DNA of 64,000 bases from Antedon bifida (lineage: Eukaryota > Echinodermata > Crinoidea > Comatulida > Antedonidae), in contig OY727094.1 in the NCBI GenBank assembly GCA_963402885.1, forward strand, positions 13,270,501 through 13,334,500, in the 5' to 3' direction. A model generated the notes under the pieces. That model saw only the letters and a program-made list of their open reading frames with translations. It was not told the DNA's origin and ran no database searches. Shown here one piece after another: positions 1 to 13,300 of the stretch. The position numbers and the translations under genes were made by a program. Each line of letters begins with the position of its first letter. Position 1 is the first letter of the stretch.

Positions 1-2935
1 ATTGCCACACAGTCCCACACGTACATAGGGGAATGGCGGTCGTTTACGTACATGATGTACAGGAATGGTAAGGCCAGTGCGTACTTGATTGCCACACAGT
101 CCAACAGGTACACAGGGGAATGGCAGTCGTTTATGTACATGATGTACAGGAATGGTAAGGCCAGTGCGTACTTGATTGCCACACAGTCCCACACGTACAC
201 AGGGGAATGGCGGTTGTTTACGTACATGATGTACAGGAATGGTAAGGCCAGTGCGAACTAGATTGCCACACAGTCCCACACGTACACGGGGGAATGGCGG
301 TCGTTTTTGTACATGATTTACAGGAATGGTAAGGCCAGTGCGTACTTGATTGCCACACAGTCCCATACGTACACAGGGGCATGGCGGTCGTTTACGTACA
401 TAATGTACAGGAATGGTAAGGCCAGTGCCTACTTGATTACCACACAGTCCCACACGTACACAGGGGAATAACGGTTGTTTACGTACATGATGTACAGGAA
501 TGGTAAGGCCAGTGCGAACTAGATTGCCACACAGTCCCACACGTACATAGGAGAATGGCGGTCGTTTACGTACATGATGTACAGGAATGCCATGGTAAGG
601 CCAGTGCGTACTAGATTGCCACACAGTCCCACACGTACACAGGGGAATGGCGGTCGTTTATGTACATGATGTACAGGAATGGTAAGGCCAGTGCGTACTT
701 GATTGCCACACAGTCCCACACGTACACAGGGGAATGGCGGTTGTTTACGTACATGATGTACAGGAATGGTAAGGCCAGTGCGAACTAGATTGACACACAG
801 TCCCACACGTACATAGGGGAATGGCGGTCGTTTACGTACATGATGTACAGGAATGCCATGGTAAGGCCAGTGCGTACTAGATTGCCACACAGTCCCACAC
901 GTACACAGGGGAATGGCGGTCGTTTATGTACATGATGTACAGGAATGGTAAGGCCAGTGCGTACTAGATTGCCACACAGTCCCACACGTACACAGTGGAA
1001 TGGCAATCGTTTACGTACATGATGTACAGGAATGGTAAGGCCAGTGCGTACTTGATTGCCACACAGTCCCACACGTACATAGGGGAATGGCGGTCGTTTA
1101 CGTACATGATGTACAGGAATGGTAAGGCCAGTGCGTATTAGATTGCCACACAGTCCCACACGTACATAGGGGAATGGCGGTCGTTTACGTACATGATGTA
1201 CAGGAATGGTAAGGCCAGTGCGTACTTGATTGCCACACAGTCCCACACGTACACAGGGGAATGGCGGTCGATTATGTACATGATGTACAGGAATGGTAAG
1301 GCCAGTGCGTACTTGATTGCTACACAGTCCAACACGTACACAGGGGAATGGCAGTCGTTTACGTACATGATGTACAGGAATGGTAAGGCCAGTGCGAACT
1401 AGATTGCCACACAGTCCCACACGTACACAGGGGAATGGCGGTCATTTATGTACATGATGTACAGGAATGGTAAGGCCAGTGCGTATTAGATTGCCACACA
1501 GTCCCACACGTACACAGGGGAATGGCGGTCATTTATGTACATGATGTACAGGAATGGTAAGGCCAGTGCGTATTAGATTGCCACACAGTCCCACACGTAC
1601 ACAGGGGCATGGCGGTCGTTTATGTACATGATGTACAGGAATGGTAAGGCCAGTGTGTACTTGATTGCCACACAGTCTCACACGTATACAGGGGCATGGC
1701 GGTCGATTACGTACATGATGTACAGGAATGGTAAGGCCAGTGCGTATTAGATTGCCACACAGTCCCACACGTACACAGTGAATGGCAGTCGTTTATGCAC
1801 ATGATGTACAGGAATGGTAAGACCGGTGCGTACTTGATTGCCACACAGCCCCACACGTACACAGGGGAATGGCAGTCGTTTATGTACATGATGTACAGGA
1901 ATGGTAAGGCCAGTGCGTACTAGATTGCCACACAGTCCCACACGTACACAGGGGCATGGCAGTCGTTTATGTACATGATGTACAGGAATGGTAAGGCCAG
2001 TGCGTACTAGATTGCCACAAAGTCCCACACGTACACAGGGGAATGGCGGCCGTTTACGTACATGATGTACAGGAATGGTAAGGCCAGTGTGTACTTGATT
2101 GCCACACAGTCCCACACGTACACAGGGAAATGGCAGTCGTTTATGTACATGATGTACAGGAATGGTATGGCCAGTGCGTACTAAATTGCCACACAGTCCC
2201 ACACGTACACAGGGGAATGGCAGTCGTTTATGTACATGATGTACAGGAATGGTAAGGCCAGTGGGTACTTGATTGCCACACAGTCCTACACGTACACAGG
2301 GGAATGGCGGTTGTTTATGTACATGATGTACAGGAATGGTAAGGCCAGTGCGTACTTGATTGCCACACAGTCCCACACGTACACAGGGGAATGGCAGTTG
2401 TTTATGTACATGATGTACAGGAATGGTAAGGCCAGTGCGTACTTGATTGCCACACAGTCCCACACGTACACAGGGGAATGGCAGTCGTTTATGTACATGA
2501 TGTACAGGAATGGTAAGGCCAGTGCGTACTTGATTGCCACACAGTCCCACACGTACACAGGGGCATGGCGGTTGTTTACGTACATGATGTACAGGAATGG
2601 TAAGGCAAGTGCGTACTTGATTGCCACACAGTCCCACACGTACACAGGGGAATGGCTGTCGTTTATGTACATGATGTACAGGAATGGTAAGGCAAGTGCG
2701 TACTTGATTGCCACACAGTCCCACACGTACACAGGGGAATGGCTGTCGTTTATGTACATGATGTACAGGAATGGTAAGGCCAGTGCGTACTTGATTGCCA
2801 CACAGTCCCACACGTACACAGGGGAATGGCTGTCGTTTATGTACATGATGTACAGGAATGGTAAGGCCAGTGCGTACTTGATTGCCACACAGTCCCACAC
2901 GTACACAGGGGAATGGCTGTCGTTTATGTACATTT
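1..2935. repeat. 87-bp minisatellite array (about 34 copies, runs off left edge)
   Basis: The unit starts ATTGCCACACAGTCCCACAC and recurs every 87 bp. Because 87 is a multiple of three, long frames stay open on both strands (for example 2230-3003 plus and 1747-2898 minus), giving 29-residue peptide repeats. Every unit contains the dyad GTACATGATGTAC. Units near 2640-2930 are almost identical, which suggests recent expansion at the right edge. Units at 589-595 and 852-858 carry a small GCCATG insertion. I regard the open frames as by-products of the period and not as genes, because there is no non-repetitive start or C-terminal domain. Confidence 0.95.
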
Positions 2936-4480
2936 GTGATTTCTTTCTTTATTCATCCAAAAAATACATAAACATAACATTATATTATAAAACATTAAAA
3001 TAATTGGATAAAAAGGAAGAAGAGAAAAGGCAACTTCATGCCTATCTAGCTCTACTCCCTGTGTAACTAAAACATTTCAATTTTATTGAAATCAAACAAA
3101 TCATATTATGATAGAATTTAATTACTAATAAATAATAGTATAATAGTAATAATAATAATAGATGTATATAATTATATATATATATAGAACTCAACGGCTT
3201 TTGCTACGATGGATATATATGTGCTATTTCTCAAATGGCCTTTGCTACTTTGCATTTGACCTGTGACGTATATGTTTTCCTATTCAATTACATTGCTCAT
3301 CGATAGGAGCAAACGGCCAAAAACGTCTTGAGAATTTAAATTTTCAAATTACGATAACTTTTCTAAAAATGATCGAAATTTAATCGGATAACCACATTTA
3401 TAAAGACATTTTAATAGAGTTTACCCTATCATCAGCTTATATTTTCTTATCACGCACTTTTTGAAATATTGGTTTCTGAATCATGCCTACTTATCGGGTA
3501 ATAGTTTTGATAGGCCTGATTTGACAACAACCAACCTTAACCGTCTTGAACTTCTAATTTTTTTTTTACTTATCCGATTTGAAATTTCTTTTTTGTATAC
3601 GATAGAAGATCATATAAAGAACGTGTATACGAAATTTCATCGATTTATCTTAATTTTAAGTTACTTAAAAAAAATAATTCTATATTGAATTTTTTCGCGA
3701 AAAATTGGGATGTCATTTTGCTACGTACCAAAACTCAAATAGTCATTGCGTTTAACGTATTTACTCAATAAATATAATTTTTGTACAATGTGTTCATATA
3801 TATTGTTGGATTATGTGTGCCAAATTTGGATTTATAAAACTAAAAAAATTCGGAGATATTTAAAAAATATTGCTCATTTTGGCCGTTTGCTACGTATTTT
3901 CTTAATTTTTAAAATGTATTTACAACGTGGTTACTTTACGAACACAAACTATTTTTAGGTATGTTAGTCTATGTTTAACATACTATCGATCTGCTATTTT
4001 GATTTTTTGAATTTAAGCGTGCTTATATTTTTAATAAAAACCGACTTTTTTTAGATTTTGTGGTCGCTAGAACTCAAATATAATTGTCTCGTTCACTCAA
4101 AGTTTATTATAAATGTAAAATGACTTATTAAAATATCTTAACTATTATTAAATAGCAATTTACATAATGAAAAGCTTTATTTTCATTATTAGTCATCATT
4201 TAGTTAGCAAATGATAATTTTAAAAGTAAATATTACAATTTTTCGGAATTTTGTTTTCATTCTAAAATTGTAAAACGTTTCAAATTTAAGGACTTGTGGC
4301 AGGTCTTGTATTAAATTACGATTTATTTTGTTTAACATACTAGAAACAAAAATTCCTTTAATATGTGTAATTATTAAAACATTCTGCATCTACTAGACGT
4401 TGATTTTATTGATTTATATAGTTTTAAAACTGTTAAATTGGCGATTAAATGTCACGAAATTTTAAAATCCTAAGCATTTT
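2936..4480. other. AT-rich spacer without recognisable gene
   Basis: No convincing coding region is visible. The stretch holds A/T runs, a TA-rich microsatellite near 3140-3185 and scattered copies of a GGCCGTTTGCTACG-like motif (3186-3900, listed separately). The short open frames at 3461-3688 and 3746-3958 are low-complexity and look accidental. Confidence 0.6.
3186..3900 (+). repeat. Degenerate CTCAAATGGCCnTTTGCTACG motif copies (left group)
   Basis: Copies are visible near 3186-3210, 3229-3247, 3713-3737 and 3877-3897. One copy near 3303-3330 is in the other orientation (GCAAACGGCCAA followed by GTCTTGA). The same motif occurs in multiple copies, mostly inverted, at 23440-23640. Confidence 0.55.
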
Positions 4481-4649
4481 CACTGGAACCCAGCATCCTA
4501 GGCCTAACAGCATCAACAGCCTACAGTAAACTATAGAATAAACCAGGTATACCGTAAGTTGTTATTTATTTTTGTTGTAATATAGATTTTTTAAATAGTT
4601 ATAGTTTAATGTTATATATTTAATGTTATTATCTGACTCTCTGGCGGTA

Positions 4650-5215
4650 ATCTATGAGAGGTAAATAGGGGCCTAGGCCTTAGGTCTATGATGCACACAA
4701 AGTGCCAAACCTTGTGTACGGCCCGGGGGTCTCACACGCCCTGCCCAGGCGGCCTAATTAGGCTTACCGCTTAGGCCTCGTTCTACATTAGGCCTAGGCC
4801 CTAGTGTCTGTTTACAGGTTTGTAAGTGCATAAACAGAGTAGGCCTAGACCTAACTTTTCTGGAATCTAGGCATAGGATAGGCACTGACTAGGCCTTTGT
4901 CTAGAAATAAGCACTTATTATTTACAACTTTTTAGCCTGGCTTGGGGCCTACTGTAGGAGGCCTACTCCTCTAGCCTAGTCTAGCTAGGAGGCATAGCCT
5001 ATCTTAGGCTAGGCTAGGCCTAGGTAGTACTCAGTGCTAGAAGCCTGCCTAGGCCTAGATGTAGCCTACATCCTAAAACTAGACTAGGCCTAGGCTAGAA
5101 CCTCTAGTAACGGCTTTGACAGGTATCTAGGCCCTACCTACATTATGTATGTTAGGGCCTATCTGACTTCTAGCATAGGCCTAGCCTAGACATTTACAGA
5201 AGGTGTACTGTAGTA
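4650..5215. repeat. TAGGCCT/AGGCCTAG-rich tract
   Basis: Dozens of overlapping TAGGCCTA-type words fill this stretch without a fixed period. It contrasts with the AT-rich flanks. A second tract of the same kind lies at 22984-23215. Confidence 0.8.
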
Positions 5216-5248
5216 GGTTTCCCTTCTACATCATTAACAGCTAGCTTA

Positions 5249-5740
5249 GAACAAGCCCCGCATTAAATCAAGCATCCATCCTAAGTATTTTTAACATAAT
5301 TTTGTAATACTATTATTCACGAATTAAACATACTATTATGACTTACAAAGCAAATTAATTTTTAGTTTTAGTGTCCGGTTTGGAGTATTCAATCAACTAC
5401 TCAATTTCTGATGACTCAATAATCAATTTAACTTCAGGTATTTTAAGTCTCAAGCTTATTCAACTTATGTTTAATGTGACTAACAACATATAAAAATACA
5501 ATTACTTTTAGGTCATAAAAATAACAATTACTCCTTAAAAGTATAAATAAACATTAATTCAATCCAAATAATGGTAGCAAAAGAGATGTTTTAAAATAGT
5601 AACTATTAAATACTGTTGTGTTGACTGTATTCAGTTTTTTTTTTCAGTGAAACACATTATGGTACAAATGGAGAAAAATATATCTAGAAGAGAGGAAAAT
5701 AACAAGATGAAGGAGCAGGAAAAATATGGTATACTTGTCA
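5249..5740 (+). repeat. Segmental duplication block A, copy 1
   Basis: This block matches 7328-7845 over most of its length, including the shared stretch from TTTTAGTGTCCGGTTTGGAG through an exon-like segment at 5648-5728. Small indels separate the copies. The following part (5775-6200) instead matches 8700-9140, so the duplicated material has been split and rearranged. Confidence 0.8.
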
Positions 5741-6075
5741 TTAGTTCATGTTAAAACAAAATGACTATTGAACTATTTTAAGCCCAATTAAATACAACAA
5801 AGCACCCAAGTCAATGACATGAAATGTAATTTAACAGGTGTCTTAAATTAATTCTAAAGCCAATACAAAGCAAATACATTTACAATTAAAATGAAGTGAG
5901 AAAAGTGTAATGTAACAGTCAGAATTGTTAGAAATGTAATATAAATAAAATACAAAATTAAAACTTTTATTTTAGACAACTTCTAATGTTTATTAAAATG
6001 TGCTTTTTCATTTTTTCAGTTACTGCTGTGGTTTCAAACATCCTCCACTTCACATACAAGTTAATGGCTTATTAA
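5659..6075 (+). CDS. Candidate spliced micro-ORF, 41 residues (exons 5648-5728 and 6020-6083)
   Basis: The first exon-like segment follows a strong polypyrimidine-CAG acceptor (ending 5647) and ends at TATG before GTATAC. The second follows TTTTTTCAG (ending 6019) and ends at AAG before GTAATC. Joining 5728 to 6020 keeps one frame open from the ATG at 5659 to the TAA at 6073. The product would begin MVQMEKNISRREENN, be lysine- and glutamate-rich in its first half, and end in the hydrophobic FTYKLMAY. I recognise no family. A non-coding spliced transcript is an equally good reading. The frame is kept in the duplicate first exon at 7761-7838 despite a 3-nt deletion, and the second exon is repeated without change at 8941-9004. 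Confidence 0.3.
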
Positions 6076-6189
6076 TAATTAAGGTAATCAGTAAACTCAT
6101 TATAAATGTTTTGCTTTAATTTACTAACAATGTTTCATTTATCTACTAACCATACATAAACACACTCACACACCAACATACACAAAACA

Positions 6190-6705
6190 CCTTTTAGAAT
6201 AGCTTGTATTTAATGTAGGACAAAATTAAACATAACAATGTAGTTGTAGACCAAAGTTAAACACAGCAATGCAGTTCAATTAGTTGTTGTAGGACAAAAT
6301 TAAACACAACAAAAGTTTGATCTAGGCTTATTAGTTGTAGGACAAAATTCAACACCAATAAAGCTTAGTTAGTTGCTTAAAATTAAACGGAGGAATACAG
6401 TTCAGTTTAGTTTATATTTACTGTATATAAAATTTAAACGGAGCAATGTAGTTTAGTAGTTGGTTGTAGAACAAATTTACACAGAAGAATGCAGTTCAGT
6501 TGAGTTTAGTTATTTACTGTATAGGGAAAAAAAATAACAGAGGAATGAAGTTTAGTTTTAGTTGGTTGTTGGACAAAAATGAACAGTTTGGTTAATTGTT
6601 GTATGACAAATGCAGACACAGCAATACAGTTCAGTTTAGTTATTTACTGTAGGAAAAAATAAACACATAAATATTGCAGTTTGTAGGACAAAATTGGTTT
6701 AGAAA
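6190..6705. repeat. Degenerate 45-bp satellite family (first block)
   Basis: Loosely repeated phrases such as AGGACAAAATTAAACACAGC and GCAGTTCAGTTTAGTT recur at about 40-70 bp. They belong to the same family as the cleaner 45-bp arrays at 15.05-15.69 and 17.1-19.18 kb. Confidence 0.65.
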
Positions 6706-6706
6706 T

Positions 6707-7275
6707 CATTTATTGACACAACATTAAACTAGTTAGACATGTGTAGCGGTACATTTATTATAGAACACAATTAAGAGTACATATTTAGACAATCTGAAAG
6801 TATAATTGGTTGAGAAATCATCTATTAAACAAACCAATAATACAGGACATTCAAGTAGTTAGACATGTGTAGTGGTACAGTTATTATAGAACACAATTAA
6901 GAGTACATATTTTAGACAATCTGAAAGTGTAATTGGTTGAGAAATCATCTATAAAACAACCCAACAATACAGGACATTCAAGTAGTTAGACATGTGTAGT
7001 GGTACAGTTATTATAGAACACAATTAAGAGTACATATTTTAGACAATCTGAAAGTGTAATTGGTTGAGAAATCATCTATAAAACAACCCAACAATACAGG
7101 ACATTCAAGTAGTTAGACATGTGTAGTGGTACAGTTATTATAGAACACAATTAGGAGTAAATATTTTAGACAATCTGAAAGTATAATTGTTTGAGAAATC
7201 ATCTATTGAACAACCCAATAATACAGGACATTCAAGTAGTTAGACATGTGTAGGGGTACAGTTATTATAGGACAC
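6707..7275. repeat. 127-bp tandem repeat, about 4 copies
   Basis: GGTTGAGAAATCATCTAT recurs at 6808, 6934 and 7062, spacings of 126-128 bp. Each unit also carries GACATGTGTAGTGGTACAGT. Dispersed members of this family return at 14.64-15.05, 15.69-17.1, 19.18-19.53 and 19.7-21.2 kb. Confidence 0.85.
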
Positions 7276-7327
7276 AATTAGGAGTTTGTTGTAGGACACA
7301 ATTAAACACAGCAGTTTAGTTAAGTTA

Positions 7328-7845
7328 GAACAAGCCTCGCATTAAATCAGTAATCAAACACCCATCGTAAATATTTTAAACATAATTTTGTAATACTATT
7401 TTCACGAATTAAAAATACTATATATGACTTATAATGTAAATTAATTTTTAGTTTTAGTGTCCGGTTTGGAGTATTCAATCAACTAGCCTATTCAATTTCT
7501 GATGACTCAATAATCAACTTAACTTCAGGTATTTTAAGTCCCACGCTTAATCAACGTTTTAATGTTACTAACAACATATGAAAATACAATTATTTTTAGG
7601 TCATAAAAATAACAATTACTCCTTAAAATTATAAATAAAGTAATAAATAATAATAATTCAATCCAAATAATGGTAGTAGGCCTAGTGGTAACAAAAGAGA
7701 TTTCTTAAAATAGTAACTATTGAATGCTGTTGGTGTTGACTGTATTCAGTTTTTTTTCAGTGAAAAACATGATGGTACAAATGGAAAAAAGATCTAGAAG
7801 AGAGGAAAATTACAAGATGAAGGAGCAGAAAATATATGGTTGAAT
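7328..7845 (+). repeat. Segmental duplication block A, copy 2 (with exon-like segment 7761-7838)
   Basis: This is a second copy of 5249-5740. The exon-like segment begins after TTTTTTTTCAG and holds an ATG-initiated frame starting MMVQMEKRSRREEN that parallels copy 1. Its donor is GTTGAA, weaker than the GTATAC of copy 1. Confidence 0.75.
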
Positions 7846-8096
7846 ATATGACTAAAATCATACCTTACATTAAAACAATCAATTAAATTAATATTTTATA
7901 TTACAATAAAGCATGAAATCAATGGTAGGACATGTAATGAGGCCAGTCAAACTAATAACATATAGCATTGAAATAGAGTAAATGTAAAATAAAGAGGTAA
8001 TTTAGGTGGAAAAATGCTAATAAAAAAAACAAAAACTGCTAGTACTACAAGTAAAAATGTTTATTCACATATTTTTTTTATTAATTATATTTTCAG

Positions 8097-8188
8097 CCTC
8101 TGCAATGATTAGTACCAAGTATTGTTAATCAGTCACCACTTCTCATGCTTTCAACAAGTCTTACTTCACAATTTGATGTCTTTTAAAG
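8097..8188 (+). other. Exon-like segment of unknown transcript
   Basis: A pyrimidine-rich stretch ending in TTTTCAG (to 8096) is followed by 92 bp and then AAAG before GTAATT. The codons are not open in the frame of the 41-residue candidate, so if transcribed it is more likely a non-coding or 3' exon. A related but diverged copy of the first exon-like segment follows near 8541. Confidence 0.25.
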
Positions 8189-8699
8189 GTAATTGGTCAT
8201 CGCTTTATGTTTTAAACCATCAGATAATAGTAATAATTGTAGCAGTACAATTAGAAATTAAATTTACATTACATTTATCAAACAAAATGTCTAATGTGAT
8301 TAGTTGACAACACAATTACAAAAGACAGTAAAAAAGTAGTTAATTTGAAATGCCCAAATTCAATTTAGCTTTCCCTTCTCCATCAGCTGTTCTTGTTTGG
8401 GTACATTGTTAAAAATCACAATATATGGTACACAGAAATACAGTCTGTTTAGGTCATAAAAATGAATAATGCACTAAAAATGTTATTAGTTTTATTAGTA
8501 TACTAATGACTATGAATATAATGGGTTTTTTTTTAAACAGTGATAATGGATAAGAAAGAGGATAATCTAGAAGTGGAAGTGGAAACAAGATGAATAATAC
8601 ATTTAGGAAGAAAAAAAAAGGAGATGGTTGAATATAACTAATAGTCTATATTTTCATACACATTAATTCATGTTAAAACAAAATGACCATTAAACAATT

Positions 8700-9140
8700 T
8701 TAAGCCCAATTAAATACAACAAAGCACCCAAGTCAATGACTAGAAATGTAATTTAACAGGTGAAATTAATTCTAAAGCCAATACAAAGCAAATACATTTA
8801 CAATTAAAAATGAAGTGAGAAAAGTGTAATGTAACACATCTGAGAATTGTTAGTAAAGTATTATATTTCAAATCCAAAATTAAAACTTTTTTTTAGACAA
8901 CTTCTAATGTTTATTAAAATGGGCTTTTTCATTTTTTCAGTTACTGCTGTGGTTTCAAACATCCTCCACTTCACATACAAGTTAATGGCTTATTAATAAT
9001 TAAGGTAATCAGTAATCTCATTATAAATGTTTTGCTTTAATTTACTAACAATGTTTCATTTATCTACTAACCATACATAAACACACTCACACACCAACAT
9101 ACACAAAAGACCTTTTAGAATAGCTTGTATTTAATGTAGA
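8700..9140 (+). repeat. Segmental duplication block B, copy 2 (with exon-like segment 8941-9004)
   Basis: This block matches 5775-6200. The 64-bp segment 8941-9004 reads the same as 6020-6083, including its TTTTTTCAG acceptor and GTAATC donor. Confidence 0.8.
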
Positions 9141-10370
9141 ACAAATTAAATCTTCTTGTAGACCAAAGTTAAACATAGAAATGCAGTCAGTTTAGTTAAT
9201 TACTGTAGGGAAAAATTAAAAACAGCAATACAGTTCAGTTAGTTGTTGTAGGACAAAATTAAACTAAGGAATACAGTTTAGTTTAGTTATTTACTGTAGA
9301 GAAAAATTAAAAGCAGCAATGTAGTTTAGTTGGTTGTAGAACATATTTAAACAGGGGAATACAGTTCAGTTTAGTTATTTTCTGTATAGGAAAACAATTA
9401 AAAACATCAATTCAGTTTAGTATAGTTTAGTTAATTGTACTGTAGGAAAATTTAAACACAGCAATGGAATTTAGTTGGTTGTGAAACAAAAGTGAACATA
9501 GTTTAGTTTGGTTAATTGTTGTAGGACAAATGTAGACACAACAATGTAGTTTAGTTTATTTGGTTGTAGGACAAATGCAGACACAGCAGTTCAGTTTAGT
9601 TATTTACTGTAGGAACAAATAAACACAAGGATGCAGTTTAGTTTAGTTAGTTGTAGGACTTAATTTATTCATAAATAATATATTGACACAATTAAACACA
9701 GCAGTTTAGTTTATTTGGTTGTAAGACAAAATTAAACAGAGCAATTCAGTTTAATTTAGTTGTTTGTAGAACAAAACTAAACAGAACTGTTTAGTTTAAT
9801 TGGTTATAGGAAACAGGTAAACACAGCAGTTCAGTTCAGTTTAGTTTAGTTTAGTTGGTTGTAGAACAAAATTAAACAGAGAAGTTTAGTTTAGTTTAGT
9901 TGGGTGTAGAACACAATTAAACACAGCAATTCAGTTCAGTTTAGTTGGTCGTAAGAGAAATTTAAACACAGCAATGCACTTCAGTTTAGTTAGTTGTTTA
10001 GGACAAAATAAAACAGCAAATCTAACACTGTTGAGAAATCATCTATTGGACAACACAATAATACAGGACATTCAAGTAGTTAGACATGTGTAGGGGTACA
10101 GTTATTATAGAACACAATTAAGAGTACATTGTAGTTTGATCTATTGGTTGTAGGATAAATTTAAACACAGCAATGCAGTTCAGTTTAGTTAGTTGTTTAG
10201 GGCAAAATTAAACACAGGAATGCAGTTCAGTTTAGTTAGTTGTTTAGGACAAAATTAAACACAGCAATGCAGTTCAGTTTAGTTAGTTGTATGAGAAATT
10301 TAAACACAGTAATGCAGTTTAATCAGTAATTATTTGGGTAATTTAAACACAACATGTGTTTAATATTCTA
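9125..10370. repeat. Degenerate 45-bp satellite family (second block)
   Basis: The tract is built from phrases such as GTTTAGTTGGTTGTAGGACA and AATTAAACACAGCA at irregular spacing. One 127-bp family unit is embedded at about 10015-10130. Confidence 0.75.
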
Positions 10371-13300
10371 GGAATGTTTAGTTGATTTGATGATAGTAGA
10401 TGTAGTTGATAATAATTAGTTATTGTTCACCTGATTCAAACACAATAAATGTAGTTGATTATTCAGTAATTGGTTTGGTAATTTAAACACAACATGTGTA
10501 GTTTAATATTCAGGAATGTTCAGTTGATTTGATGATAGTAGATGTAGTTGATAGATAATTAGTTATTGTTCACCTGATTCAAACACAATAAATGTAGTTG
10601 ATTATTCAGTAATTGTTTGGGTAATTTAAACACAACATGTGTTTAAATATTTAGGAATGTTTAGTTGATTTGATGATAGTAGGGGTAGTTGATAATTAGT
10701 TATTGTTCACCTGATTCAAACACAATAAATGTAGTTGATTATTCAGTAATTGTTTGGGTAATTTAAACACAACATGTGTAGTTTAATATTCAGGAATGTT
10801 TAGTTGATTTGATGATAGTAGATATAGTTGATAATTAGTTATTGTTCACCTGATTCAAACACCATAAATGTAGTTGATTATTCAGTAATTGTTTGGGTAA
10901 TTTAAACACAACATGTGTTCAATATTTAGGAATGTTTATTTGATTTGATGATAGTAGGGGTAGTTGATAATTAGTTATTGTTCACCTGATTCAAACACAA
11001 TAAATGTAGTTGATTATTCAGTAATTGTTTGGGTAATTTAAACACAACATGTGTAGTTTAATATTCAGGAATGTTTAGTTGATTTGATGATAGTAGATGT
11101 AGTTGATAATTAGTTATTGTTCACCTGATTCAAACACAATAAATGTAGTTGATTATTCAGTAATTGTTTGGGTAATTTAAACACAACATGTGTAGTTTAT
11201 TATCTAGGAATGTTTAGTTGATTTGATGATAGTAGATGTAGTTGATAATTAGTTATTGTTCACCTGATTCAAACACCATAAATGTAGTTGATTATTCAGT
11301 AATTGTTTGGGTAATTTAAACACAATATGTGTAGTTTAATATCTAGGAATGTTTAGTTGATTTGATGATAGTAGATGTAGTTGATAAATAGTTATTGTTC
11401 ACCTGATTCAAACACAATAAATGTAGTTGATTATTCAGTAATTGTTTGGGTAATTTAAACACAACATGTGTAGTTTAATTTTCAGGAATGTTTAGTTGAT
11501 TTGATGATAGTAAATGTAGTTGATTATTCAGTAATTGTTTGGGTAATTTAAACACAACATGTGTAGTTTAATATTCAGGAATGTTTAGTTGATTTGATGA
11601 TAGTAGATGTAGTTGATAATTAGTTATTGTTCACCTGATTCAAACACAATAAATTTAGTTGATTATTCAGTAATTGTTTGGGTAATTTAAACACAACATG
11701 TGTAGTTTAATATCTAGGAATGTTTAGTTGATTTGATGATAGTAGATGTAGTTGATAATTGGTTATTGTCCACCTGATTCAAACACCATAAATGTAGTTG
11801 ATTATTCAGTAATTGTTTGGGTAATTTAAACACAACATGTGTAGTTTAATATTTAGGAATGTTTAGTTGATTTGATGATAGTAGATGTAGTTGATAATTA
11901 GTTATTGTTCACCTGATTCAAACACAATAAATGTAGTTGATTATTCAGTAATTGTTTGGGTAATTTAAACACAACATGTGTAGTTTAATATCTAGGAATG
12001 TTTAGTTGATTTGATGATAGTAGATGTAGTTGATAATTAGTTATTGTTCACCTGATTCAAACACCATAAATGTAGTTGATTATTCAGTAATTGTTTGGGT
12101 AATTTAAACACAACATGTGTAGTTTAATATTTAGGAATGATTAGTTGATTTGATGATAGTAGATGTAGTTGATAATTAGTTATTGTTCACCTGATTCAAA
12201 CACCATAAATGTAGTTGATTATTCAGTAATTGTTTGGGTAATTTAAACACAACATGTGTAGTTTAATATTTAGGAATGATTAGTTGATTTGATGATAGTA
12301 GATGTAGTTGATAATTAGTTATTGTTCACCTGATTCAAACACCATAAATGTAGTTGATTATTCAGTAATTGCTTGGGTAATTTAAACACAACATGTGTAG
12401 TTTAATATTTAGGAATGTTTAGTTGATTTGATGATAGTAGATGTAGTTGATAATTAGTTATTGTTCACCTGATTCAATCACAGTAAATGTAGTTGATTAT
12501 TCAGTAATTGTTTGGGTAATTTAAACACAACATGTGTTTAATATTTAGGAATGTTTAGTTGATTTGATGATAGTAGATGTAGTTGATAATTAGTTATTGT
12601 TCACCTGATTCAAACACAATAAATGTAGTTGATTATTCAGTAATTGTTTGGGTAATTTAAACACAACATGTGTAGTTTAATTTTCAGGAATGTTTAGTTG
12701 ATTTGATGATAGTAGATGTAGTTGATAATTAGTTTTTGTTCACCTGATTCAAACACAGTAAATGTAGTTGATTATTCAGTAATTGTTTGGGTAATTTAAA
12801 CACAACATGTGTAGTTTAATATTTAGGAATGTTTAGTTGATTTGATGATAGTAAATGTAGTTGATAATTAGTTATTGTTCACCTGATTCAAACACCATAA
12901 ATGTAGTTGATTATTCAGTAATTGTTTGAGTAATTTAAACACAACATGTGTAGTTTAATTTTCAGGAATGTTTAGTTGATTTGATGATAGTAGATGTAGT
13001 TGATAATTAGTTTTTGTTCACCTGATTCAAACACAGTAAATGTAGTTGATTATTCAGTAATTGTTTGGGTAATTTAAACACAACATGTGTAGTTTAATAT
13101 TTAGAAATGTTTAGTTGATTTGATGATAGTAAATGTAGTTGATAATTAGTTATTGTTCACCTGATTCAAACACCATAAATGTAGTTGATTATTCAGTAAT
13201 TGCTTGGGTAATTTAAACACAACATGTGTAGTTTAATATTTAGGAATGTTTAGTTGATTTGATGATAGTAGATGTAGTTGATAATTAGTTATTGTTCACC

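Noticed and set aside
1747-3003. Long open frames (383 codons minus, 257 codons plus) as genes
   Set aside because: They are translations of the 87-bp satellite in a 3n period, overlap each other on opposite strands and have no unique domain.
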